Below are positions 29,801-37,028 of a stretch of 64,000 bases of DNA, in pieces. The translations under genes were made by a program, and so were the position numbers. The notes below the pieces were generated by a model. That model worked only from the letters and a program-made list of their open reading frames with translations, had not been told where the DNA came from and made no database searches. Within the stretch, counting starts at the first letter, position 1, and every line of letters starts with the position of its first letter. The DNA is from Pseudomonas orientalis (GTDB lineage Bacteria; Pseudomonadota; Gammaproteobacteria; Pseudomonadales; Pseudomonadaceae), in the NCBI RefSeq assembly GCF_001439815.1, contig NZ_JYLM01000002.1, positions 124,001-188,000 on the forward strand, in the 5' to 3' direction.

Positions 29801-32800
29801 GAACAGGACAGCGTTGGCGAAACCGTGGTAGTGGCCCAGGAAGGTCCGACCGGCAAACAGTTGGTGGCCTATGTGGTGCCGCTGGATCCGGCCCTGCTGG
29901 ACGATGCCGTCGCCCAGGCCAACGGTCGCGAAGCTCTGCGCCGCGCCCTGAAAACCCGATTGCCGGACTACATGGTGCCCACGCACCTGATGTTTCTCGA
30001 ACGCATGCCGCTGACTCCCAACGGCAAGCTCGACCGCAAGGGCCTGCCGTTGCCGGATGTGAGCCTGATGCAGCAGGTGTATGTCGCGCCGCAGAGTGAG
30101 CTGGAGCGGCAAGTAGCCAGCATCTGGGCCGAGATCCTGGGCGTGGAGCGGGTAGGCCTGGCCGATCATTTCTTTGAGTCAGGCGGTCACTCATTGTTGG
30201 CGATGCAAGTGGTGTCCCGCTTGCGTCAGCTATTGGATCGGGAAGTTCCCCTGAGGACATTGTTTGAACAACCGCGGCTGCAGGGTTTTGTCGAGATGCT
30301 GGGCGACCTGCAGGCGTCTGTGGCAAGCGCACCGCCCATCCTGCCGGTCAGCCGTGAGCAGCCATTGGCGCTGTCTTATGCCCAGGAGCGGCAGTGGTTT
30401 CTCTGGCAATTGGATCCGCGCAGTGCGGCCTACCACCTGCCCAGCACGTTGCGACTACGCGGCTGGCTGGACCCAAGCGCCCTGCAACGCGCCTTCGAGC
30501 GTCTGGTTGCCCGCCATGAAAGCCTGCGTACTCAGGTGTACCAGGAAGCAGGGCGCGCCTTTCAAGTGATCCGCGAAGCAGGTGCTGTGGACATCGTCCA
30601 TGCACCGGCCAACGAAAGCGATTTGCAGCGTCTGGTCGAGGCTGAAATCGCGCGCCCCTTCGATCTGCAGCAAGGTCCGCTGCTACGCGTAACCTTGTTG
30701 CGGGTCGCCGAAGGCGATCATGTATTAGTGCTGGTGCAGCACCACATCGTCTCCGATGGCTGGTCGATGCAGGTCATGGTGGATGAGCTGGTGCAGTTAT
30801 ACGCCGCTTATAGCCAAGGCCAGGATTTGCAACTGCCGGCATTGTCGATTCAATACGCCGATTATGCCCAGTGGCAGCGTGACTGGATGGCAGGGGGCGA
30901 GCGCATTCGTCAACTGCGCTACTGGCAGACGTTGCTGGGCGATGAGCAGCCCGTGCTGGAGCTACCGCTTGATCGGCCACGGCCGTCGGTACAGAGCTTC
31001 CGTGGCGCAGGTCTGGGGATCCTCCTTGATCCGGCGCTGGTGGCAGGGCTCAAGGGGCTGGCACAGCGTGAAAACGTCACGCTGTTCACTGTGCTGCTGG
31101 CCTCGTTCCAGACGCTGCTCCACCGTTATACCGGGCAGCAGGATATTCGCGTTGGTGTGCCAATCGCCAATCGTAGCCGGGTCGAGACCGAACGCCTGGT
31201 GGGGTTTTTCGTCAATACCCAGGTGCTCAAGGGCGATATAGATCCTCAACTGACGGTCACCCAATTGTTGCAGCAGGCCAAGCACCGGGCGCTCGACGCC
31301 CAAAGCCATCAGGACTTGCCGTTCGAGCAGTTGGTCGAAGCCCTGCAACCCGAGCGTAGCTTGAGCCATAACCCGTTGTTCCAGGTGATGTTCAATCATC
31401 AGAGCGAAGCCCGTCTGGCCAGCCGCGGCCAGCAACTGCCCGACCTGAAGGTTGAAGGGTTGGATTGGGGCACGCAGACCGCGCAGTTCGATCTGAGTCT
31501 GGATACTCAGGAAACCGTCGATGGGCTATCGGCGACGTTGACCTATGCTACCGACCTGTTCGACGTCGTTACGGCCAGACGCATGGCGCGTCATTGGCAG
31601 AACCTGTTGCAGGCCATGTTGGGTGACCCGCATCAACGGGTCGCTCAGTTACCGCTGTTGGATCCCCTGGAACAGCAGCTAATGGTCGAACAGTGGAACG
31701 ACACGGCGCAGGCCTATCCGTTGCAACACACCGTGCAGCAGATGTTCGAAGCTCAAGCCAGGCGCACGCCGGATGCCCAGGCAGTGATGTTTGCCGCGCA
31801 GGCGCTCAGTTATACGCAGCTCAATGCCCGAGCCAATCGCCTGGCGCACCGCCTGATCCAGGCCGGTGTCGCGCCGGACGTGCTGGTGGGCGTGGCGATG
31901 GAGCGCTCGATTGAGATGGTCGTCGCGCTGCTGGCTGTGCTCAAGGCGGGTGGCGCCTATGTGCCGCTGGATCCGGACTATCCACGCGAACGCCTGGCCT
32001 ACATGCTGCAAGACAGCCAGGCACAACTGCTGCTGACCCAGGCGCACCTGTTGCAGGCACTGCCTGTCAGTGATCCCTCGCACTGCCTGGTGGTGGAGCC
32101 TGGTGATCTCTGGCTGAGCGGATATGCCAATACCAATCCTGATGTTGCGGTGGATGCGGAAAACCTGGCGTACGTCATTTACACCTCCGGCTCCACCGGG
32201 CAGCCGAAGGGGGCAGGCAACCGCCACTGCGCGTTGACCAACCGATTGCTCTGGATGCAACAGGCTTATGCACTCGACGCCGAAGATACGGTGCTGCAGA
32301 AAACCCCGTTCAGTTTCGACGTATCGGTATGGGAGTTCTTCTGGCCCTTGATGACGGGGGCTCGGCTGGTAGTGGCGGCACCTGGGGATCATCGGGACCC
32401 CTCACGATTGGTCGAGTTGATCAATCGCCAGCAAGTGACCACTCTGCATTTCGTGCCCTCAATGCTGCAAGCGTTCCTCCAGGATTCGAAGGCGGCCAGT
32501 TGCCAGGGTCTGCGACGCATCATTTGCAGCGGCGAAGCCCTGCCGGTGGACGCGCAGCAGCAGGTGTTCGCCAAGCTGCCAAACGCGGGCTTGTTCAATC
32601 TGTATGGACCGACTGAGGCTGCCATTGATGTGACTCACTGGACCTGCGTCGACGAGCATCGCGACAGCGTGCCGATTGGTCGACCGATTGCCAACCTGCG
32701 CACGCATGTGCTGGATGCGCAGTTGCAGCCAGTCGCGCCCGGTGTTGCCGGCGAGTTGTACCTGGGTGGGGCCGGGCTGGCACGCAGTTACCATCGGCGC

Positions 32801-34327
32801 CCCAGCCTTACCGCAGAGCGCTTCGTGCCATGCCCGTTCCAGCCGGGCTCGCGGTTGTATCGCACCGGGGATCGGGTGCGCCAGCGTACGGATGGCGTGA
32901 TCGAATACATCGGTCGGCTGGACTATCAAGTCAAGCTACGCGGTTTACGCATAGAACTGGGGGAGATCGAGGCACGGTTGCTGGAGCATCCGCTGGTGCG
33001 CGAAGCCTCGGTGCAAGTGCACGAAGGGCGATACCTCGTTGGCTACCTGGTGCTGCAGGATTCGACGCAAGCGTGGCGTGATGCCTTGAACATTCACCTG
33101 CTGGCGCATATGCCGGAATACATGGTCCCTGCGCAGTGGGTGCTGCTGGACCATATGCCGCTGAGCCCCAATGGCAAGCTGGACCGCAAGGCCTTGCCCG
33201 CGCCGGACGCCAGCGTGTATGAGCGGCAATTCGTTGCAGCACGCAGCCCACTGGAGCAGACGCTCGTGACCGTCTGGAGCGAGGTGCTGGAGCTTGAACA
33301 GGTGGGCGTCGAAGACAATTTCTTCGAGTCGGGAGGGCATTCGTTGTTGGTGCTGATGCTTAAGGAGCGCATCCGCAAGGTCGTCGGTGTGGATTTGTCG
33401 GTGAGCCAGTTGATGCTCAATCCGACCGTGGCCGCACAGGCGATGTGCCTGGAGGGCCGTGCCGACACGTCGTTGATAGTGAGGCTCAATAGTCAAACCC
33501 GAGGGACTCCGTTGTATCTCTTTCATCCCAGCTATGGCTCGGTGCATTGCTACAAGGCAATTGCCTTGGCGTTGCGCGAGCAGCGGCCGGTGATGGGGGT
33601 CGTGTGTCGCGCACTGGCCGAAAAGGGTAGCGAGGTTCCTGCCTGGGCTGAAATGGTCGAAGACTACACCGCGCAGTTGTTGAAGGCGCAACCCGAGGGG
33701 CCGTTCCGTCTGGCTGGCTGGTCCCTGGGCGGCAATCTGGCGATGGAAGTTGCCTATGGCCTGGAGCAAGCGGGCCGGCGGGTCGAGTGCGTCGGCTGGA
33801 TCGATGCGTCACCGCCCCAGTGGCTCAAGGCGTTCTGGGATACCGCGGTGATGGTCGATGAGCGGGACATTTCTGCCAATGAGCGACGTGTGGAGCTGCT
33901 GGGGGTGATGTTCCCGGATTTCTCCGAGCAGATTCACGCCCAGTGGTCGGCGCTGCAATGTGCAGAGGCTGAGGATGGCGAACGGTGGGCCGAGTTCAGC
34001 CGCTGGGCCGAGCAGACCCTGGGCGAGCGCTTCCTTGAGCTTAAGGAGGAATTGCTCAATGGCCAGGAAGCGCAGATTTCCTGGGAGGTCGATCGCATTT
34101 TGGGTGAGCGCCTGCGCGATGCCGACTTCAAGGCGATCAAGGCACCGATCAGTTGCTGGTGGGCAGCCTTGAGCCGTACCGGGGTGCATCATCAATTGAT
34201 CGAGGCAAGCATGCTGGAGGTGGCCGGGCATTCAGAGGTCGAGCGTTCGGTGCTGATCGAGACCAGCCACGACCGCTTGATCGATAACGCGCAGTTCATT
34301 CGCAGCTTCGCCGCAGCGATGGCCTGA
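23858..34327 (+). CDS. pvdJ: Terminal pyoverdine peptide synthetase, three modules (Lys, fOHOrn, Ser) plus thioesterase
   Basis: This 3489-residue NRPS is organised C-A-PCP, C-A-PCP, C-A-PCP-TE. The first condensation HH is at residue 175. Carrier serines are S1048, S2112 and S3162. Pocket codes I read are DGEDHGTVVK (Lys), DGEVCGGVTK (formyl-hydroxyornithine) and DVWHISLIDK (Ser). The thioesterase (about 3216-3489) has GWSLGG with nucleophile S3289 and an Asp in GWIDASPP; it should release the chain, probably by Lys5-Ser7 ring closure as in the known SBW25-type pyoverdine. There is no epimerase. It lies 3 bases after pvdI, so the two are one transcript. Its role equals PvdD of P. aeruginosa; the symbol pvdJ is by analogy with P. 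fluorescens naming. Confidence 0.93.
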   Translation: MLSNPNIDLVSRFLRLPLEQRQQFYQRLQGRGMSFAQLPIACIREDGQHLPLSYAQERQWFLWQLDPGSATYHIPGALRLHGQLDLAALQRSFDSLLARHESLRTQLVEEGEQVWQAVLPQARVEIQQAQIDEAQLMARVAQEVARPFDLHQAPLLRVTLLQLAEDEHVLVMVQHHIVSDGWSMQVMVQELVQLYAAYSQGQDLQLPPLPIQYADYALWQRGWMEAGERARQLAYWQALLGGEQPVLELPLDRPRPAQQSHRGASLQVHLQPELVAGFKRLAQQEGVTPFMLLLASFQALLYRYSGQSDIRIGVPIANRNRVETEGLIGFFVNTQVLKADLDGQMSFVELLQQTKRRALEAQAHQDLPFEQLVVALSPERSLSHNPLFQVMFNHQTDAQGGRGGQQLPGLRVVELDWDNATTHFDLSLDTHESAEGLWAALNYATDLFDAATIERLAQHWQQLLQTVVSAPHSRLAELSLLDAAEQQRMLQDWNTPACVRELQGVHLLFEAQAAAQPARQALALDGQALSYGELNRQANRLAHYLIARGIGPQALVGIAVERSFAMVVSLLAVLKTGAAYVPLDPEYPRERLVHMLEDSAVRLVLTQSHLRDHLPLPAHVVAVEIDVAQAQLALCDEHNPPAVFEPNSLAYVIYTSGSTGKPKGVAISHGALSEFAGIAADYSQLVAQDRVLQFATLNFDGFVEQLYPALTLGATVVLRGPQLWDGAELYRQIIEQGITLADLPTAYWKLFLQDCLAAGARSYGALRQMHIGGEAMPLDGPLLWQRAGLGHVRLLNTYGPTEATVVSSVLDCTDPDVISGVSASPIGRALPGRGLYVLDRDLNLLPAGAVGELYIASASGLASAYLRRPGLTAERFVANPFSACGERLYRSGDLARYRADGVVEYVGRVDHQVKIRGFRIELGEIESVLLAQDGVREALVLAVDNQLLAYLVPAQPSSEAERLMNTLREQLPDYMVPAHLIFLERMPLNPNGKLDRQALPKPDASAAHQDWQAPVTALQQQIAAIWADILGTENVGLNQHFFELGGHSLLAMQVVSRIRQTLQREVPLKALFEHPRLDAFVAALQAQHSLAPSAPPLLPVGREQALPLSYAQERQWFLWQLEPHSAAYHIPSALRLKGQLDLDALQRSFDTLLARHESLRTCLRQEHERAVQVIAPSASLQIAQADVDEAELQAQVEARIARPFDLERGPLLRVSLLRLAFDEHVLVLVQHHIVSDGWSMQVMVEELVQLYAAFSQGQTPDLPTLPIQYADYAVWQRHWMEAGEKDRQLTYWRDMLGGEQSVLELPFDHPRPAVQSHRGARLAFELDPELSQQLKALARQQGVTLFMLLLASFQTLLHRYSGQEEIRVGVPIANRNRSETERLIGFFVNTQVLKADLHGQMSVEELVQQTRQRALQAQAHQDLPFEQLVEALQPERSLSHNPLFQVMFNHQTDVGQAQVQQQLPQLLVEGLEWQSKTAHFDLDLDIQESTEGIWATLGYAQDLFEAGTVQRMARHWQNLLQGMVANPRQPLGQLNLLDPDEQQQILQLWDRSASGFSARRLVHELVADRARETPDAVAVKFADEQLTYGELDRQANRLAHALIARGIGPEVRVAIAMPRSAEIMVAFLAVMKAGGVYVPLDIEYPRDRLLYMMQDSRSRLLLTHSTVQQRLPIPEGLQALAVDQVQAWSDDDYTAPNVALDADNLAYVIYTSGSTGMPKGVAVSHGPLVAHIIATGERYETRPADCELHFMSFAFDGSHEGWMHPLINGASVLIRDDSLWLPEYTYAQMHRHNVTMAVFPPVYLQQLAEHAERDGNPPAVRVYCFGGDAVAQASYDLAWRALKPTYLFNGYGPTETVVTPLLWKARKGDPCGAVYAPIGTLLGNRSGYVLDAQLNLQPIGVAGELYLGGEGVARGYLERPALTAERFVPDPFGKPGSRVYRSGDLTRGRADGVVDYLGRVDHQVKIRGFRIELGEIEARLREQDSVGETVVVAQEGPTGKQLVAYVVPLDPALLDDAVAQANGREALRRALKTRLPDYMVPTHLMFLERMPLTPNGKLDRKGLPLPDVSLMQQVYVAPQSELERQVASIWAEILGVERVGLADHFFESGGHSLLAMQVVSRLRQLLDREVPLRTLFEQPRLQGFVEMLGDLQASVASAPPILPVSREQPLALSYAQERQWFLWQLDPRSAAYHLPSTLRLRGWLDPSALQRAFERLVARHESLRTQVYQEAGRAFQVIREAGAVDIVHAPANESDLQRLVEAEIARPFDLQQGPLLRVTLLRVAEGDHVLVLVQHHIVSDGWSMQVMVDELVQLYAAYSQGQDLQLPALSIQYADYAQWQRDWMAGGERIRQLRYWQTLLGDEQPVLELPLDRPRPSVQSFRGAGLGILLDPALVAGLKGLAQRENVTLFTVLLASFQTLLHRYTGQQDIRVGVPIANRSRVETERLVGFFVNTQVLKGDIDPQLTVTQLLQQAKHRALDAQSHQDLPFEQLVEALQPERSLSHNPLFQVMFNHQSEARLASRGQQLPDLKVEGLDWGTQTAQFDLSLDTQETVDGLSATLTYATDLFDVVTARRMARHWQNLLQAMLGDPHQRVAQLPLLDPLEQQLMVEQWNDTAQAYPLQHTVQQMFEAQARRTPDAQAVMFAAQALSYTQLNARANRLAHRLIQAGVAPDVLVGVAMERSIEMVVALLAVLKAGGAYVPLDPDYPRERLAYMLQDSQAQLLLTQAHLLQALPVSDPSHCLVVEPGDLWLSGYANTNPDVAVDAENLAYVIYTSGSTGQPKGAGNRHCALTNRLLWMQQAYALDAEDTVLQKTPFSFDVSVWEFFWPLMTGARLVVAAPGDHRDPSRLVELINRQQVTTLHFVPSMLQAFLQDSKAASCQGLRRIICSGEALPVDAQQQVFAKLPNAGLFNLYGPTEAAIDVTHWTCVDEHRDSVPIGRPIANLRTHVLDAQLQPVAPGVAGELYLGGAGLARSYHRRPSLTAERFVPCPFQPGSRLYRTGDRVRQRTDGVIEYIGRLDYQVKLRGLRIELGEIEARLLEHPLVREASVQVHEGRYLVGYLVLQDSTQAWRDALNIHLLAHMPEYMVPAQWVLLDHMPLSPNGKLDRKALPAPDASVYERQFVAARSPLEQTLVTVWSEVLELEQVGVEDNFFESGGHSLLVLMLKERIRKVVGVDLSVSQLMLNPTVAAQAMCLEGRADTSLIVRLNSQTRGTPLYLFHPSYGSVHCYKAIALALREQRPVMGVVCRALAEKGSEVPAWAEMVEDYTAQLLKAQPEGPFRLAGWSLGGNLAMEVAYGLEQAGRRVECVGWIDASPPQWLKAFWDTAVMVDERDISANERRVELLGVMFPDFSEQIHAQWSALQCAEAEDGERWAEFSRWAEQTLGERFLELKEELLNGQEAQISWEVDRILGERLRDADFKAIKAPISCWWAALSRTGVHHQLIEASMLEVAGHSEVERSVLIETSHDRLIDNAQFIRSFAAAMA
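29068..29814 (+). repeat. Near-identical adenylation-domain segment, copy in PvdJ module 6
   Basis: This is the partner of 22558-23304 (offset 6510) and encodes the second fOHOrn-activating adenylation core. The identity at synonymous positions points to recent duplication or gene conversion rather than selection on the protein. Confidence 0.85.
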
Positions 34328-34339
34328 GTCGCACTGCAC

Positions 34340-34378
34340 AAAAAGCCCCCGGTCACCTTGAGTGACCGGGGGCTTTTT
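34340..34378. terminator. Bidirectional intrinsic terminator between pvdJ and fpvA
   Basis: A perfect 17-base stem (34340-34356 with 34362-34378) encloses the loop CTTGA. The GC-rich stem AGCCCCCGGTCAC is bordered by five A on one side and five T on the other, so it can stop transcription from pvdIJ and from the convergent fpvA. Confidence 0.92.
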
Positions 34379-34488
34379 CGTGCGATCAAGTAGCGTGGCC
34401 CGTACACACTGAAACGCCACGGGCAGTAAGTGCCCCGGGGTGTTTGGAGTGCCACCGTCAGCCGCATCGGGGCGGCTGATGAGGCGCC

Positions 34489-36921
34489 TTAGAAGTCCCA
34501 GCGCGTGCTGAGCATGAAGTTACGGGGTTCACCGTAAGCTGCAGAGTTATAGAAGCCGATGTTGGTGTAGTAGGACTTGTCGAAAATGTTGTTGATGTTC
34601 AGCGTGGTCGACACGTTTTTAGTGAACTGGTAACGGGCCATCGCGTCCACCAGCCAGTACGACTCTTGGGAGAACTCTTCGTAGCCGCCACGGGGAGAGT
34701 TGTAGATATCCTGCCAGGCCACGCTCTGCCAGCGAGCACCACCGCCGACAGTCAACTTGTCCAGGTTGCCCTTGAGTTTGTACGTGGTGTAGAGGCTGAC
34801 CTGATCTTCGGGTTCGAAGGTGGAAATTTTCACGTCTTTGTCGTCGCGCACGATCTTGTGGGTATAGCCGGCCTGGAGTTGCCATCCCGGAGCCAGTTCG
34901 CCGGACATCTCCACTTCATAACCCTTGGTCACCGCCTGGGTACCTTTGAACGCATAGTTCGAGGGGGTGGGTTTGAGGTTGTTGTAGTCGTCGTCCGAAA
35001 CGGAACGGTTGTCTTCGTGGATCTCGAAGTAGGCTGCGCTGGCGTTTACACGACCGTCCAGGAAGTCTGCCTTTACACCCAACTCCCAGTTCTGGCCTTC
35101 GTCCGGTTCAAGCAGCTTGTTATCTCTGTCGCGGTTGTAGCTTTCCTGAGGCATGAAGATATCGGTGTAACTGGCGTAAACCGAGTAGGTGTCGTTCAGG
35201 TCGTACACCGCACCGACATAAGGTACGAAGCGCCCCGACTCGCGATAGCTCGGGTTGTTGCCCGTCACCGTATAGTTGACCACCCGACCACCCAGCAGCA
35301 GTTTGAGGTCGTCGGTGAGGCTCAGACGGGTTGTCATGTACATTCCGGTCTGGCGAACGGTGTCGTCGATTTTCGATTGCGGCCTGCCCCAATCCGGTTG
35401 AGGAGCGTTGCCGTGCCAGTTGTTGAAGTCCACCACGTTAGGGGCGAGGTTCCAGTATCCGTTGCCATTCCATTCCGAGGAGCTGATGGAACCACCGAAT
35501 ACCAGCTCATGCTCGCGGCCACCTAGGCTGAAAGGGCCGCTGACATACGCGTCGGCGGAATCGCTGACGGTTTCGCCGGTGTATTTGCCCGAGGTGAGCT
35601 GTGACGTACCATCCAATGCCGGGGTATCGCCCTGGATGGAACCCATCAACGCGTGATAACCGTTGATCTTGTGGTCCAGTTGCAGCTTGGTGATCCAGCC
35701 ATCACCCAGGTCGTGCTCCACCATGGCGAAGACGGTGCGGGTGTATTGCTCCCAGCTGCTCCAGTCGGCGGCGTTATTGAATGAGCGCTTGACCGTGTTG
35801 CGATTACCCTGGGCGTCGATCAGTGGGAAGCTGCCTGACCACGACGAACCTTTCGGCAGGCTGTCTTGATAATCACCGCCTACTGTCAGCAGGGTGTCGG
35901 GAGACAGGTCGAACTCCATGATGCCGTAGTACGTCGGGCTTTTGCGCTCGTAGCGGTCCATGAACGAGTGTTTGTCCTGGTAGGCGGCGACCGCCCTGCC
36001 ACGGATATTGCCGGTTTCGGTCAGTGGGCCGCTGACATCCAGTTCGCTGCGGTAGTTGTCCCAGGAACCAGCGCCCAGCGTGGCATGGCCCTGGAACTCG
36101 GCGGTCGGTTTCTTGCGTACAAGGTTGATGGTCGCACCCAGCGAACCGGCGCCGGTCAGCAGGCCGGTTGCGCCCTTGAGCACTTCGACCCGGTCGTAGA
36201 TCGCCATGTCGCTCAGGGTATTCCCTGCGGAGTACGCCACATTGCGTGCGGTGGACGGGATTCCGTCATATTGGAAATTATTGATGGAGAAGCCACGGGC
36301 GTAGTAATTGCTGCGCTCGGTGTCGAAAGCGGAAACGGTGATGCCCGGTGTATGGCGCATCACGTCGTCCACATTGTTCAGGCCGAAGTCGTCCATGTGC
36401 TGACGCGTGACGACGGTCACCGATTGTGGGGTTTCCTTCGGCGTCAGGACCAGGCGCGTTGCGGTGGCGATGGAGCCTGGCGTATAGGAGCCGGTATTTT
36501 CGGTAACGTTACCCAGCATGTTGCCGGTAACCTCGGTCGGGCTCAGTTCCAGCCCGCCGGCGACGCTGGCGGCTGCCACGGTCAAGGTATTGCCGTTGAG
36601 GCTGTAGGTGGTCTGGCTGCCTGCCAGCAACGCATCGATGGCCTGCTGCGGTTGCATCTTGCCCTTGAGCGCACGGCTGTTCTTACCCTGCACGTCGCCA
36701 GGGCTGTACAACACTTGCACATTGGTCTGGCGGCCAAATTCCTGCAGTGCGCTCCCCAGCGGCTGTGCAGGAATGTTCAACTCGATCTCCTGGGCCTGAA
36801 CATAGCCTGCAATCGGCAGCGACACCGCCAGTGCCAGGGCACTCGGAAGAAGGTTCATGTTCAGGGCCCTGCGCATGGATAACACTTTGCTCAGGGGGCT
36901 GAGACCGAGTCGTGCTGGCAT
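34489..36921 (-). CDS. fpvA: Ferripyoverdine TonB-dependent receptor FpvA
   Basis: FpvA imports ferripyoverdine across the outer membrane and signals iron-pyoverdine to the FpvR/PvdS/FpvI cascade. The 810-residue precursor has a signal peptide ending near VQAQ (residue 44), an N-terminal STN signalling domain (about 45-115, EIELNIPAQPLGSALQEFGR), a plug with APKETPQS-like and VDDVMRHTPGI motifs, and a beta-barrel ending in the outer-membrane signature LSTRWDF. The start at 36921 is chosen for the GAGAAAG site just upstream. It is convergent with pvdIJ and downstream of pvdE on the same strand. Specificity for the Ser-Lys-Gly pyoverdine is inferred from the neighbours. Confidence 0.92.
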   Translation of the reverse strand: MPARLGLSPLSKVLSMRRALNMNLLPSALALAVSLPIAGYVQAQEIELNIPAQPLGSALQEFGRQTNVQVLYSPGDVQGKNSRALKGKMQPQQAIDALLAGSQTTYSLNGNTLTVAAASVAGGLELSPTEVTGNMLGNVTENTGSYTPGSIATATRLVLTPKETPQSVTVVTRQHMDDFGLNNVDDVMRHTPGITVSAFDTERSNYYARGFSINNFQYDGIPSTARNVAYSAGNTLSDMAIYDRVEVLKGATGLLTGAGSLGATINLVRKKPTAEFQGHATLGAGSWDNYRSELDVSGPLTETGNIRGRAVAAYQDKHSFMDRYERKSPTYYGIMEFDLSPDTLLTVGGDYQDSLPKGSSWSGSFPLIDAQGNRNTVKRSFNNAADWSSWEQYTRTVFAMVEHDLGDGWITKLQLDHKINGYHALMGSIQGDTPALDGTSQLTSGKYTGETVSDSADAYVSGPFSLGGREHELVFGGSISSSEWNGNGYWNLAPNVVDFNNWHGNAPQPDWGRPQSKIDDTVRQTGMYMTTRLSLTDDLKLLLGGRVVNYTVTGNNPSYRESGRFVPYVGAVYDLNDTYSVYASYTDIFMPQESYNRDRDNKLLEPDEGQNWELGVKADFLDGRVNASAAYFEIHEDNRSVSDDDYNNLKPTPSNYAFKGTQAVTKGYEVEMSGELAPGWQLQAGYTHKIVRDDKDVKISTFEPEDQVSLYTTYKLKGNLDKLTVGGGARWQSVAWQDIYNSPRGGYEEFSQESYWLVDAMARYQFTKNVSTTLNINNIFDKSYYTNIGFYNSAAYGEPRNFMLSTRWDF

Positions 36922-36965
36922 GGATGCTTTCTCTTCTAGGTTTTAAGTGGGCAGTTATCGTATCT

Positions 36966-36999
36966 ATTGAGGTTAATTCTCATTACCACTAGTGAGACG
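36966..36999 (-). promoter_or_regulatory. fpvA: Candidate Fur box and ECF-type -10 upstream of fpvA
   Basis: On the minus strand, GGTAATGAGAATTAACCTC (36987-36969) matches the 19-base Fur box at about 13 positions. An ACGTCTC element just upstream (36999-36993) resembles the -10 of FecI-type sigma factors such as FpvI. No TAAAT partner is present at the PvdS spacing, so fpvA here appears to be controlled differently from the pvd genes. Confidence 0.4.
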
Positions 37000-37028
37000 T
37001 TCCTACCTGGAAAAACCGGAAAATAAAT

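Noticed and set aside
34458..34479. Hairpin just after fpvA
   Set aside because: The stem TCAGCCGC/GCGGCTGA has no T-tract on the fpvA strand. The strong 17-base terminator at 34340-34378 explains termination.
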